Notes: generated by a model not told the origin, from the letters alone. A stretch of 64,000 bases of DNA from Streptomyces sp. M92 (GCF_028473745.1 NZ_CP101137.1:6014001-6078000), one strand, 5' to 3'. Shown: positions 34,076-43,931, numbered from the stretch's first letter. Program-made: numbers and translations.

Positions 34076-34765
34076 ATGACTGCGTCAGGGGGCTTCACGC
34101 CCGAGTCCGAGCGGGTCACACGGCAGTTGCGCGACGAGATCGTCGACGGTGTCCGGCGGCCGGGCAGCCGCCTGGTCGAACGCGAGCTGGCCGAGACGCT
34201 CGGGGTGAGCCGGCTGCCGGTGCGGGAAGCCCTCAAGACCCTGGTCTCCGAGGGGCTGGTGACGCCGAGGCCGCGCACCTGGGCGGTGGTGCGGGAGTTC
34301 ACGACCAGCGACATCGCGGACCTGGACGAGGTGCGCTCGGGCCTGGAGACCCTGGGCTTCCGGCTCGCCGCGCAACGGCACACGCGTGAAGGGCTGGAGA
34401 GGCTGCGCGCGACGGTGGACGCGGAGCTGGAGGCGGCGCGCGCGGGTGACGCGGTGCGGGCGCGGCGGGCGGCGGCCGACTTCCACGAGACGGTCGTCTC
34501 GCTGGCCGCCAACGAGCTGCTCAACGAACTCGAACGGGTGCTGCGCAGCCGGCTGCGGTGGCTCCTGGGCCAGCACGACGACCTGCTGGCCGTGGCGCTG
34601 GAACACGAGGCCCTGTACCAGGCCATCGCCGAGCGGGACGTCGAACGGGTGCAGGAACTCGTCCTGCACCACCTGGCGGCCAGCCGCAGGGCCGCCCTGG
34701 GCCACCACGCTCAGAAGCGGGCCACGGGCGGCCGGGAAGAGGGCGCGGAGCGGGACGCGTTTTAG
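34076..34765 (+). CDS. GntR-family (FCD) regulator
   Basis: A 229-residue regulator of the FadR subfamily: winged helix (VTRQLRDEIVDGVRRPGSRL, in part; ELAETLGVSRLPVREALKTL, residues 15-60) and an all-helical FCD ligand domain with DLDEVRSGLETLGFRLAAQ and DFHETVVSLAANELL. It probably controls the upstream permease/racemase genes through the dyad at 31541 and itself. The 129 bases before it may hold a separate promoter. The ATG has GAAGG upstream. Confidence 0.9.
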   Translation: MTASGGFTPESERVTRQLRDEIVDGVRRPGSRLVERELAETLGVSRLPVREALKTLVSEGLVTPRPRTWAVVREFTTSDIADLDEVRSGLETLGFRLAAQRHTREGLERLRATVDAELEAARAGDAVRARRAAADFHETVVSLAANELLNELERVLRSRLRWLLGQHDDLLAVALEHEALYQAIAERDVERVQELVLHHLAASRRAALGHHAQKRATGGREEGAERDAF

Positions 34766-34786
34766 GGCCTGTCTCAGACAGGCCCT
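34764..34786. terminator. hairpin terminator overlapping the gntR stop
   Basis: AGGGCCTGTCT-C-AGACAGGCCCT is a 23-base near-perfect palindrome beginning inside the gntR stop codon and facing the convergent GNAT gene; it can terminate both. Confidence 0.75.
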
Positions 34787-34803
34787 GGCGGGGCACGCGG
34801 GTC

Positions 34804-35733
34804 TCAGACGAGCACGGCCTCCCAGGTGTCGACCGCGTAGTGGACCGACATGCCGCTGCGGCCGTAGAGCCGCGGGGCACCCGTGGCGTTGGCGGTGTCG
34901 ACGCCGAGGCCCACCGTGTCCCGGCCCCGCGCCGCGAAGCGGGCGAAGGCGTGCCGCAGCAGGAATCCGCCGAGGCCGCGGCCGCGGGCCTCGGCCAGGA
35001 CGCCGATGGCGCGGATCCAGCCCATGGCCTCACGGTCGTCGCGGGCCAGCAGGAACCCGGCGTCGCCGAGGTCGTCGGTCTCGGCGATCCACACGAGGGA
35101 CCAGTCCAGTCGCTCGGCGTCGATGTCGCTGAGCCACAGTGCGTACTCACGCGGCTGGAAGTCGAAGTGGTCCGCGAACGCCCGCTGGTAGAGCTCGTGC
35201 ACCCGCAGGCGGTCGGCCTCCGTGGCGCAGGCCCGCACCCGCACTCCCGCCGGCGGCTCGGGCGCGAGGTCGCTCGCCGGGTCCACCGCGCGCCGCAGCA
35301 CGTGGTAGCGCCGTACGACGCTCCAGCCGCGGTCGGTGAGCAGTCCGGTGTCGGTCGTGGGCCGGGTGTTGAGGTGGAGGTGGACGACGGCCCGCTCCGC
35401 CCCGTTGTCCCGCGCCTTGGCCAGGGCACGGGCCTCCATGGCCGCGAGGACCCGCAGTCCGGTCGCCTGGTGGCCGGGCAGCACGTAGTGGTCGATGTCG
35501 ACGCGTTCGCCGCCCGACTCGTCCCACAGCAGGCCGTAGGCCACGAGCCGCCCGTCGTCGAAGGCCAGCCACGAGTCGCGCGTCAGGTCGGTCTCCGGGT
35601 GTTTCAGATCGGCTTCGACGGTGTGCTGGTCGGTCTCGGGCCGGCCGATCTCGATCCGGTCGATCTCGTTGAGCAGGCCGGTGATGGCGGGGGCGTCGGC
35701 GAGGGTGGCCGGTCGCACGGAAGCTGGGGACAT
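34804..35733 (-). CDS. tandem GNAT acetyltransferase (mycothiol-synthase-like)
   Basis: A 309-residue protein with two GNAT domains, one about residues 5-150 (VDIDHYVLPGHQATGLRVLAAM) and one about 165-309 (RAIGVLAEARGRGLGGFLLRHA, with the acetyl-CoA loop RGRGLG). The layout matches MshD, the acetyltransferase of mycothiol synthesis, but many actinobacterial paralogues share it, so the substrate is open. The first domain has a degraded CoA loop (GHQATG), as in MshD-type proteins where only one site is active. Start ATG at 35733 fits the first strand (VRPATLADAPAITG). Confidence 0.87.
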   Translation of the reverse strand: MSPASVRPATLADAPAITGLLNEIDRIEIGRPETDQHTVEADLKHPETDLTRDSWLAFDDGRLVAYGLLWDESGGERVDIDHYVLPGHQATGLRVLAAMEARALAKARDNGAERAVVHLHLNTRPTTDTGLLTDRGWSVVRRYHVLRRAVDPASDLAPEPPAGVRVRACATEADRLRVHELYQRAFADHFDFQPREYALWLSDIDAERLDWSLVWIAETDDLGDAGFLLARDDREAMGWIRAIGVLAEARGRGLGGFLLRHAFARFAARGRDTVGLGVDTANATGAPRLYGRSGMSVHYAVDTWEAVLV

Positions 35734-35893
35734 GAGTGCAGGGTTGGGGTTGACGGTGGGTGACCGCAACGGGTTTTCCGGCGCCGCCCCGTCCGAGGAC
35801 GGCGCTGTCGGTTCCGCCGGGCGCACGTAGACCGGCGGACCGGGGGCATACGGATGTCCCGAGCCCCTCCCACGCCGACCGACGGGAGTTCCC

Positions 35894-36379
35894 GTGACGC
35901 CGAGCCTGCGCACCGCCCGCGCGTGCCGTGCCGCCGCCGTTCTGCTGCTCGCCGCCGCCGGCTACGCGGCCACCCGCCACCCCTGGCTCGCCGTGCCGGG
36001 CCTGTACGCCGCCGCCGTGTTCGCGTGGTGCGCCGCCCGTGCGCGGACGGAGCACCGGCTGCGGCTCGCGCGGGCGCGGCGTGCCGAGCGCCTGGCCCGC
36101 TCCCGGTCACGGCGGCCCCTCGTCGCGCCGGCGCCGTGCTGCGCGTTCTGGCAGCACTCCTACGGGGCCGCGCACGGCCCCGAGTGCACCCGGCCGGCCG
36201 CCGCCCGCGGATCCACGAGCGGCTGCTGCGAGCGGTGGTGGACCTCGCTGGGCACGGGCCACGACCCGGACTGCCGCCGCCGCACCGGCACTTCGGAACC
36301 GGACGCCGGCGCCGTCCGCAGGGCGAGCGGGGCCTGCGGCGAGCAGGAGCGCGGGTCCGCGGGAGCGGCCGGCGGGTAG
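35894..36379 (+). CDS. small membrane protein with cysteine-rich cytoplasmic tail
   Basis: A 161-residue protein. Two hydrophobic helices (AAVLLLAAAGYAA and HPWLAVPGLYAAAVFAWCA) are followed by a basic stretch and a tail with two repeated blocks: CCAFWQHSYGAAHGPEC and CCERWWTSLGTGHDPDC. The paired CC-x-W-x8-H-x-C pattern looks like a duplicated metal- or zinc-binding knuckle. I do not recognise a named family. GTG start; a weak ribosome site is present. It is convergent with ridA. Confidence 0.7.
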   Translation: MTPSLRTARACRAAAVLLLAAAGYAATRHPWLAVPGLYAAAVFAWCAARARTEHRLRLARARRAERLARSRSRRPLVAPAPCCAFWQHSYGAAHGPECTRPAAARGSTSGCCERWWTSLGTGHDPDCRRRTGTSEPDAGAVRRASGACGEQERGSAGAAGG

Positions 36380-36388
36380 GGGCACGCG

Positions 36389-36796
36389 TCAGTCGACGAC
36401 CGCGGTGGCCTCGACCTCGATCAGGTGCTCGGGCACGTCCAGCGCCGCGACGCCCGTGAGCGTGGCGGGCGGCACCGGGGTCGTTCCCAGCACCGCGGAC
36501 GCGCGGGCGATGCCCTCCAGCAGCTGGGGCATCTTGTCGGGGGTCCAGTCGACGACCTGGACGTTCAGTTTCGCCACGTCCGCGAAGGAGGCGCCGGCCG
36601 CGGCGAGGGCGGTGGCGACGTTGAGGTAGCACCGCTCGGTCTGCGCGGCGAGATCGCCCGCACCGACCGTCCTGCCGTCGGCGTCCCACGCGACCTGGCC
36701 GGCGACGAAGACCAGCTTCGATCCGGCGGCGACGGACACCTGCCGGTAGACGTCGATCTCCGGCAGTCCTTCGGGGTTCACCAGGGTGATGGCCAT
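36389..36796 (-). CDS. RidA/YjgF family protein
   Basis: A 135-residue homotrimeric RidA-type protein. These hydrolyse reactive enamine/imine intermediates to ketoacids and ammonia, protecting PLP enzymes. The family signature appears in VFVAGQVAWDADGRTVGAGD and LNVQVVDWTPDKMPQLL; the arginine that marks imine-deaminating RidA (in the VRT/ARA region, ~105) is not clear, so it may be one of the Rid subfamilies of other function. AGGAG precedes the ATG at 36796. Confidence 0.9.
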   Translation of the reverse strand: MAITLVNPEGLPEIDVYRQVSVAAGSKLVFVAGQVAWDADGRTVGAGDLAAQTERCYLNVATALAAAGASFADVAKLNVQVVDWTPDKMPQLLEGIARASAVLGTTPVPPATLTGVAALDVPEHLIEVEATAVVD

Positions 36797-37029
36797 GTGT
36801 CGTCTCCTTCGGTTGCTCGGAAACCGTAGGAGAGTGCGGCCTGACATGGAAGAACGCACTTTTCGGTGACTGAGGAACCCTTTGGTGACCGAGAAGTCCC
36901 GAAGGCCGCGCCACCGCCGTGAGACACTTTGCTTCGCCTTTGCCTTTCGGGAACCCCGTGGCTCCCAAGGGCGTTCAAGCTGGTGAGAGTCAAGACGGAT
37001 ACACAGCAACAGAAGCCGAGGTGGCACGA

Positions 37030-37623
37030 GTGGCGATGTGGGACAAGATCAAGGACCAGGCCAAGACCTTCCAGCAGTCCCAGGGCACTCGGGGAGCAAG
37101 CGGTCACGGACAGCAGGGGTACGGACAGCAGGGGTACGGGCAGCAGGGCGCCGGCGGGTCGGGGTCGTCGTCCTCGGGAGGTTCCAAGGCACAGCTGATC
37201 GGGCTGTTCAAGTCCCAGCTGGCGTCGGTCAAGACCGAGCTCAAGAGCGGTGCCTACCGGGACGCCAGCATGGCCATGTGCGCGCTGGTCGCCGCGGCCG
37301 ACGGCCAGGTGGAGCCGGCGGAGCGCCAGCGCGTGGAGGAGCTGATCGTCTCCAACGAGGTGCTGCAGAACTTCCCCGCCGACCAGCTCCGCCAGCGTTT
37401 CAACCAGCACGTGGACAAGCTCCTCGCCAACTTCGAGCTGGGCAGGAGCGAGGCGCTTCAGGTGATCGCCAAGGCCGCCAAGAAGCCCGCGGAGGCCCGG
37501 GCCGTCATCCAGACCGGCATGGTCATCGCCGGTGCCGACGGAGTCTTCGAGCCGTCCGAGCAGTACGCGATCCGCGAGGCCTGCACCGCTCTCGGCGTGC
37601 CGCCGTCGGAGTTCGGCGTCTGA
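37030..37623 (+). CDS. TerB-family tellurite resistance protein
   Basis: A 197-residue protein whose C-terminal ~120 residues form the TerB helical metal-binding fold (ALVAAADGQVEPAERQRVEELI and MVIAGADGVFEPSEQYAIREA, with two acidic DGxxxxxE sites). The N-terminal part is a Gln/Gly/Ser linker with repeated GYGQQ units. TerB works with TerD/TerC-like proteins at the membrane in stress response; none is adjacent. The GTG at 37030 has GAGG eight bases before; ATG at 37036 is an alternative. Confidence 0.87.
   Translation: MAMWDKIKDQAKTFQQSQGTRGASGHGQQGYGQQGYGQQGAGGSGSSSSGGSKAQLIGLFKSQLASVKTELKSGAYRDASMAMCALVAAADGQVEPAERQRVEELIVSNEVLQNFPADQLRQRFNQHVDKLLANFELGRSEALQVIAKAAKKPAEARAVIQTGMVIAGADGVFEPSEQYAIREACTALGVPPSEFGV
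37111..37150 (+). repeat. 15-bp tandem repeat in the TerB linker
   Basis: CAGCAGGGGTACGG(A/G) occurs twice in full and once in part, coding QQGYG units. It is an in-frame low-complexity linker that may vary in copy number among strains. Confidence 0.75.
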
Positions 37624-37710
37624 ACCGCCCGGACCGGTCTCGTACGGCGGTTGGTCGACGGGCAGTTCCCTCGGTGGAGGGGACTGCCCGTCGAGCGCTT
37701 TCCCCCGGCG

Positions 37711-37938
37711 GCACGGTCGACGCGATGTACCGGCTGGGCGACATGGCCGTACGGCTGCCGCTGGCGGGCGGTCGGAGCCGGGGAAGTGACGGCGGAGGCC
37801 TCCCGGAGGCGGGTGCGCTGACCGCGCCCGAGCCGCTGGCCCGGGCCAGGTCCCGGGCCGTCGGCCCGGGACCTGGCCCGCTTCGTCGCGGCCATGCGCG
37901 ACGTCGCCCTGCCGGGCGTGCCGGGCGCCCGTCCCTGA
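37711..37938 (+). pseudogene. aminoglycoside phosphotransferase remnant
   Basis: The piece VDAMYRLGDMAVRLPLAGG matches the N-lobe of APH-family kinases (NAMYRLGDDMVVRLP), the next frame gives GAGEVTAEAS, and after an apparent deletion DLARFVAAMRDVALPGVPGARP (part) resembles the family's central helix, ending at TGA 37936. No ATP-loop or catalytic HGD remains. It is a dead gene of about 75 codons from an original of about 300. Confidence 0.6.
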
Positions 37939-38219
37939 GTGACCGCGATGGCGGGCAACACCCGCCATGTCACCGGGGTTCTGCCGGCGAAGACCGGTGC
38001 GGCAGCGTGCCTTGCCGGCCAGTTCGGCCGGGCAGTCGGCGGGACGCGGCCCAGGGACACGGGTGGCTGGCCGGGGTGTGGGCACGGGCGGCTCCTGTGC
38101 GTGCTGCGCGCGCGAAGTCGCGCCGCGAGCCGCGATGTCACGAACGCGCCGGAACCGGAGCCGCCCCTTCGATCATTGCGTTCACAGTCTTCCCACGACC
38201 GCCGGACCCCACGGGTTCC
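37939..38219. other. intergenic stretch, no gene recognised
   Basis: Between the APH remnant and paaE I see no ORF with family resemblance or ribosome site. It may hold further remnant DNA. Confidence 0.5.
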
Positions 38220-39338
38220 TCAGCTGTCGTAGTCCACGGTCAGCTTCTCGGTGACCGGGTAGGACTGGCAGGTCAGGACGTACCCGGCGGCCACCTCCGC
38301 GTCCTCCAGGGCGAAGTTGCGGCGCATGTCGGCCCGGCCGTCGGTGACCAGGGCGCGGCAGGTGCCGCAGACGCCGCCCTTGCAGGCGAAGGGCAGGTCG
38401 GGACGGGTCTGCTGGGCGCCGTCGAGGATGGTCCGCTCCCGGGACAGGGAGGAGGTGGTGGAGCGGCCGTCCAGCGTGACGACGACCTCGCTGACGGGAC
38501 CCTGGGGACCGGTCTCCTCGTGCCGGACCTCCCGCACGGGCTCGTCCTCGGCGAAGAACAGCTCCCGGTGGACGCGGTCCGGCGGGACGCCGAGGCCGGC
38601 CAGGACCCGCTGGGCGTCGGCGACCATGCCCTGCGGGCCGCACAGCCACCAGTGGTCCGCCCGCTCCACGTCGACCAGGGAGTCGACGAGCGCCGCCAGC
38701 CGACCGGCGTCCAGGCGTCCGGAGAGCACCTCGGCCTCGCGGGGTTCGCGGGAGAGCACGTGGGCGAGGTGGAAGCGGGTGGGGTACAGATCCTTCAGGT
38801 CCGCCAGTTCGTCGGCGAACATCACCGTGCCGGTGCGGCGGTTGCCGTAGAAGAGGGTGACCGTCGAGCGGTCGTCGGCGGCCAGCACCGACTCGGCGAT
38901 GGACATCATGGGTGTGACGCCCGAGCCGGCCGCGACCAGCACGTGGTGGCCGGGGGTCGACAGGTCGGGCGTGAAGAGGCCGGTGGGGGCCATCACCTCC
39001 ACGGTGTCGCCCGGCCGCACCTCGTTCACCAGCCACGACGAGAACAGGCCGCCGGGGACCACCCGGACGCCGATGCGCGGGACGGAGCCGGCGGGCGAGC
39101 AGATCGAGTACGAGCGGCGCTCGTCCCGGCCGTCGACCTCGCGGCGCAGGGTCAGCGACTGGCCGGGCGCGAAGGCGAACTCCTCGGCCAGCCCGTCCGG
39201 GACCTCGAAGCTCACGGCCGCCGCGTCCGCGCACAGCCGCTCGACGGCGGCGACGCGCAGACGGTGGAAGGCCAGGCGGCGTCGCGTGCGTACCGCCGGT
39301 GCGGCGGCGGACGCCGAGGCGGGGGCGGTCGGGGCCAT
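38220..39338 (-). CDS. paaE: PaaE, reductase component of the phenylacetyl-CoA epoxidase
   Basis: A 372-residue flavoprotein that passes electrons from NADPH to the PaaABCD oxygenase. An FAD-binding FNR barrel (RSYSICS, about 100) and NADP domain (VAAGSGVTPMMSIAESVL) are followed by a plant-type 2Fe-2S ferredoxin domain with cysteines in FACKGGVCGTCRALVTDG and VLTCQSYP. It is the last gene of the paaABCDE operon; its ATG overlaps the paaD stop by one base (TGATG). Confidence 0.96.
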   Translation of the reverse strand: MAPTAPASASAAAPAVRTRRRLAFHRLRVAAVERLCADAAAVSFEVPDGLAEEFAFAPGQSLTLRREVDGRDERRSYSICSPAGSVPRIGVRVVPGGLFSSWLVNEVRPGDTVEVMAPTGLFTPDLSTPGHHVLVAAGSGVTPMMSIAESVLAADDRSTVTLFYGNRRTGTVMFADELADLKDLYPTRFHLAHVLSREPREAEVLSGRLDAGRLAALVDSLVDVERADHWWLCGPQGMVADAQRVLAGLGVPPDRVHRELFFAEDEPVREVRHEETGPQGPVSEVVVTLDGRSTTSSLSRERTILDGAQQTRPDLPFACKGGVCGTCRALVTDGRADMRRNFALEDAEVAAGYVLTCQSYPVTEKLTVDYDS

Positions 39339-39844
39339 CAGATCTCCTTGACGTGCTCGAACGGCTCGCGGCAGGCCCGGCAGCGCCACAGCGCCTTGCA
39401 GGACGTGGCGGCGAAGCGGGAGGTCTCCTCGGTGTCCCGCGAGCCGCAGCGGGGGCAGGGCACCGCGGGCCGGGTGGGCGACAGGACGAGGGGGACGGGG
39501 CCGCGGGGTGCGGCGCCGGGCGGGGCGATGCCGTGTTCGGCGAGCTTGCGGCGGCCGGACTCGGTGATCCAGTCGCTGGTCCAGGGCGGGTCGAGGACCG
39601 TGCGGATCTCCACCCGGCCGTACCCCGCTGCCCGCAGCCGGGCGGCGACGTCGGCCCGCATCTCGGCCATCGCCGGGCACCCCGAGTAGGTGGGGGTGAG
39701 GCTCGCGACGACCGTGCCCTCTCCGGTCACCTCGACGTCCCGCAGCACGCCGAGGTCGGCCAGGGTCAGCATGGGCAGCTCGGGGTCGGGGACCTGCTCG
39801 GCGATGTGCCGGGCGCAACGGGCGTCGAGGAGTGCGGTCACCAT
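39338..39844 (-). CDS. paaD: PaaD, maturation factor of the phenylacetyl-CoA epoxidase
   Basis: A 168-residue protein with a DUF59/MIP18 domain (DPELPMLTLADLGVLRDVEV, SLTPTYSGCPAM) and a C-terminal zinc-ribbon-like cysteine set (CPRCGSRDTEETSRFAATSCK, in part; CRAC). PaaD is needed for assembly of the epoxidase's iron centre. Start overlaps the paaC stop by several bases, indicating translational coupling. Confidence 0.96.
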   Translation of the reverse strand: MVTALLDARCARHIAEQVPDPELPMLTLADLGVLRDVEVTGEGTVVASLTPTYSGCPAMAEMRADVAARLRAAGYGRVEIRTVLDPPWTSDWITESGRRKLAEHGIAPPGAAPRGPVPLVLSPTRPAVPCPRCGSRDTEETSRFAATSCKALWRCRACREPFEHVKEI

Positions 39845-40665
39845 GTCGCCTCCGGGTGGGCGCGGGCGATGCCCTGCAGCTCGGTGAGGAGCGGCACCAG
39901 GTGCTCGGTGTGCTCGCCGGCGCGGCCGGAGCCGGGCAGCGGGCGGTACACGGGCAGGGGCAGCCCGGCTGCCTCGGTGACCTGCCGGAGCACGTCGGCG
40001 ACCTCCTCGCGCACGTCGTGGGTGGCGTGCAGCTCGTCGACGTAGGGGGCGACCTGCTCCAGCGCCGCGCGCATCCTGCGGTGCGACTCGTCGGTGCCGT
40101 CACCCAGGCGCACGGCCCACTCGGCGGCGTACTGCCGGTGGTAGGTCAGTTCCTTGACGCCCTTGGCCGCGACCGCCGAGAGAACCGGGTCCGGGTGGGC
40201 CGCCAGCCGCTGGAAGTGGGCCAGGCGCCAGCTGGAGAGCACCAGCAGCCGCACGATCGCGAAGGCGAAGTCGCCGCCGGGCAGTTCGGCCAGGCGTACG
40301 TTGCGGAAGTCTTCGGGGTCCCGGAAGTAGGCGTAGGCGTCCTCGTCCCGGCCGGTGCCGTCGACCTGGCCGGCGCGGGAGTAGAGCAGGCGGGCCTGGC
40401 CGAGGAGGTCGAGGCCGATGTTGGCCAGCGCCACCTCCTCCTCCAGCTCGGGCGCGCGCGTGACCCACTCGGCGAGCCGCTGGGCGCTCACCAGGGCGTC
40501 GTCGGCGAGCGCCACGCACTCGGCGGCCAGTTCACCGGCGTCGACGTCCTCCGGCACGGTGGTGTCCACGCCGTGCAGCGGGTCCTCGAAGCCGGTGCCG
40601 TAGGCCCAGCGGGTGTCGTCCTCGTGTCCCTCGGCCAGGGTCAGGTAGACGTGGTCGTCACTCAT
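39838..40665 (-). CDS. paaC: PaaC, structural subunit of the phenylacetyl-CoA epoxidase
   Basis: A 275-residue ferritin-like helical protein that pairs with PaaA but lacks a full diiron site. The blocks EEEVALANIGLDLLGQARLLY and VKELTYHRQYAAEWAVRLGDG are typical. It lies nine bases after paaB and overlaps paaD. Confidence 0.96.
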   Translation of the reverse strand: MSDDHVYLTLAEGHEDDTRWAYGTGFEDPLHGVDTTVPEDVDAGELAAECVALADDALVSAQRLAEWVTRAPELEEEVALANIGLDLLGQARLLYSRAGQVDGTGRDEDAYAYFRDPEDFRNVRLAELPGGDFAFAIVRLLVLSSWRLAHFQRLAAHPDPVLSAVAAKGVKELTYHRQYAAEWAVRLGDGTDESHRRMRAALEQVAPYVDELHATHDVREEVADVLRQVTEAAGLPLPVYRPLPGSGRAGEHTEHLVPLLTELQGIARAHPEATW

Positions 40666-40674
40666 GCCCTGCTC

Positions 40675-40977
40675 CTAGATGTGCGGGACGTCGTCGGGGA
40701 TGTCGTAGAAGGTGGGGTGCCGGTAGACCTTGTCGGCGCTGGGGGCGAAGAACGGGTCCTTCTCGTCGCGGGTGGAGGCGGCGATGTGCTCGGAGCGCAC
40801 GACCCAGATGCTCACGCCCTCGTTGCGCCGGGTGTAGAGGTCGCGGGCGTGGGTGAGGGCCATCGCGTCGTCGGCGGCGTGCAACGAGCCGACGTGGACG
40901 TGGTTGAGGCCGCGCTTGCCGCGCACGAACACCTCGTACAGCGGCCAGCCCTGCTTCTCCGGCTTCTCGGCGCTCAT
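40675..40977 (-). CDS. paaB: PaaB, small subunit of the phenylacetyl-CoA epoxidase
   Basis: A 100-residue protein (WPLYEVFVRGKRGLNHVHVGSLHA, in part; SIWVVRSEHI; FFAPSADKVYRHPTFYDIPDDV in part) matching PaaB, which bridges epoxidase dimers. ATG overlaps the paaA stop (ATGA). Confidence 0.96.
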   Translation of the reverse strand: MSAEKPEKQGWPLYEVFVRGKRGLNHVHVGSLHAADDAMALTHARDLYTRRNEGVSIWVVRSEHIAASTRDEKDPFFAPSADKVYRHPTFYDIPDDVPHI

Positions 40978-41951
40978 GCCGCCGCTCCCTTCTCCGCGCG
41001 GGCGGCCCGCTTGGCGGCGTGGGCGGTGGCCGCCTCGCGCACCCAGGCGCCCTCCTCGTGGGCGGTCCGCCGCCGCTGGATCCGCTGTGCGTTGCACGGG
41101 CCGTCGCCCTTGATGACGCGCATCAGCTCGTCCCAGTCGGGGGTGCCGAAGTCGTGGTGCCCGCGCTCCTCGTTCCAGCGCAGCCGAGGGTCGGGCAGGG
41201 TGACGCCGAGCTTCTCGGCCTGCGGGACGGTCATGTCGACGAAGCGCTGCCGCAGCTCGTCGTTGCTGTGCCGCTTGATCTTCCAGGCCATCGACCGCGC
41301 CGAGTTGGGCGAGGCGTCGTCGGGCGGACCGAACATCATCAGGGACGGCCACCACCAGCGGTCCACGGCGTCCTGGACCATCGCGCGCTGGGCGTCGGTG
41401 CCGCGCATCATCGTCATCAGCAGCTCGTAGCCCTGGCGCTGGTGGAAGGACTCCTCCTTGCAGATGCGCACCATCGCGCGCGCGTACGGCCCGTAGGAGC
41501 TGCGGCACAGCGGCACCTGGTTGCAGATCGCGGCGCCGTCCACGAACCAGCCGATGACGCCGACGTCGGCGAAGCTGAGCGTCGGGTAGTTGAAGATCGA
41601 CGAGTACTTCTGGCGTCCGTCGATCAGCCGCTCGGTGAGATCCGCGCGGTCGGCGCCCAGCGTCTCGGCCGCCGAGTACAGGTAGAGCCCGTGGCCGGCC
41701 TCGTCCTGGACCTTGGCGAACAGGATCGCCTTGCGGCGCAGCGAGGGCGCGCGGGTGATCCACTCGCCCTCCGGCTGCATGCCGATGATCTCCGAGTGCG
41801 CGTGCTGGGCGATCTGGCGGATCAGCGTCTTGCGGTAGCCCTCGGGCATCCAGTCGCGCGGCTCGACGCGCTGGTCGCGCGCGATCGTCGCGTCGAAGTG
41901 CTCCTGCAAGGGCTGAGGGGGCGGCGCCTCGGCGGCGTCTGTCGTGGTCAT
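40974..41951 (-). CDS. paaA: PaaA, catalytic subunit of the phenylacetyl-CoA epoxidase
   Basis: A 325-residue diiron oxygenase subunit that inserts oxygen into the ring of phenylacetyl-CoA to give the 1,2-epoxide. Carboxylate and histidine ligands lie in HAHSEIIGMQPEGEW, QDEAGHGLYLYSAAE and EESFHQRQGYE. First gene of paaABCDE, read from a promoter region shared with paaI-paaK; a GTG six bases upstream is an alternative start. Confidence 0.97.
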   Translation of the reverse strand: MTTTDAAEAPPPQPLQEHFDATIARDQRVEPRDWMPEGYRKTLIRQIAQHAHSEIIGMQPEGEWITRAPSLRRKAILFAKVQDEAGHGLYLYSAAETLGADRADLTERLIDGRQKYSSIFNYPTLSFADVGVIGWFVDGAAICNQVPLCRSSYGPYARAMVRICKEESFHQRQGYELLMTMMRGTDAQRAMVQDAVDRWWWPSLMMFGPPDDASPNSARSMAWKIKRHSNDELRQRFVDMTVPQAEKLGVTLPDPRLRWNEERGHHDFGTPDWDELMRVIKGDGPCNAQRIQRRRTAHEEGAWVREAATAHAAKRAARAEKGAAA

Positions 41952-41967
41952 CGTCACCAGCTTCCCA

Positions 41968-41985
41968 ACCGACCATTCGTTCGGT
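41968..41985. promoter_or_regulatory. TetR-type operator near paaA
   Basis: ACCGA-N8-TCGGT within ACCGACCATTCGTTCGGT, 17 bases before paaA. It shares the 12-mer ACCGACCATTCG with the second site at 42092 (other strand). The ACCGA/TCGGT core resembles sites of PaaR, the TetR-family repressor of actinobacterial paa genes. Confidence 0.6.
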
Positions 41986-42091
41986 ATCAGTGTGGTGCCT
42001 TTCCGTGCGCCGGGCAAGACCCCGGGGCCCCGCCGGTCACACTCTTGACAGGGCGACCCCACGGCTGGATTACTGGGCCGAGCCGCGCGCT

Positions 42092-42107
42092 GACCGAATG
42101 GTCGGTC
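42092..42107. promoter_or_regulatory. TetR-type operator before paaI
   Basis: GACCGA-ATGG-TCGGTC is a perfect dyad, 20 bases before paaI. With the site at 41968 it could repress both divergent units. No tetR gene lies between or beside the paa genes in this window. Confidence 0.65.
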
Positions 42108-42126
42108 GGGAGACTCGGGAGACAAG

Positions 42127-42584
42127 GTGGTGGGACAGGTGTCGCAGGCCACGGAGCAGACGCCCACGGAGGTGATGTTCTGCGCGGACGAGGCGTCCCG
42201 GCGGCTGGGCATCGAACTGGTCGAGCACGGCGAGGGCACCGCGGTTCTCCGTATGGCCGTGACCCCGTCGATGGTGAACGGGCACGGGATCGCCCACGGC
42301 GGCTATCTGTTCCTGCTTGCCGACACCGCTTTCGCCTGCGCCTGCAACAGCCACGGCCCCGTGACCGTCGCCGCGGGTGCCGACATCGTGTTCGTTGCGC
42401 CCGCCCGCGAGGGCGACGTGCTCGTGGCCAGGGCCGAGGAACGCGCCCGGTTCGGCCGCAGCGGCGTCTACGACGTGACCGTGCGGCGCGGCGCGGAGGT
42501 GATCGCCGAGTTCCGCGGACGCAGCCGCAGCGTGCGGGACACCACGGCGCGCGAGACGCAGGGTACGACGACGAAGGAGTCGCG

Positions 42585-42588
<4 letters not shown>
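42127..42588 (+). CDS. paaI: PaaI thioesterase
   Basis: A 153-residue hotdog-fold thioesterase of the PaaI type that releases CoA from aromatic CoA esters and prevents trapping. The active-site stretch MVNGHGIAHGGYLFLLADTAFA (in part: HGIAHGG, ADTAF) is canonical. GTG start preceded by GGGAG; its stop overlaps the paaK ATG (ATGA). Confidence 0.95.
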
Positions 42589-43931
<1,343 letters not shown>

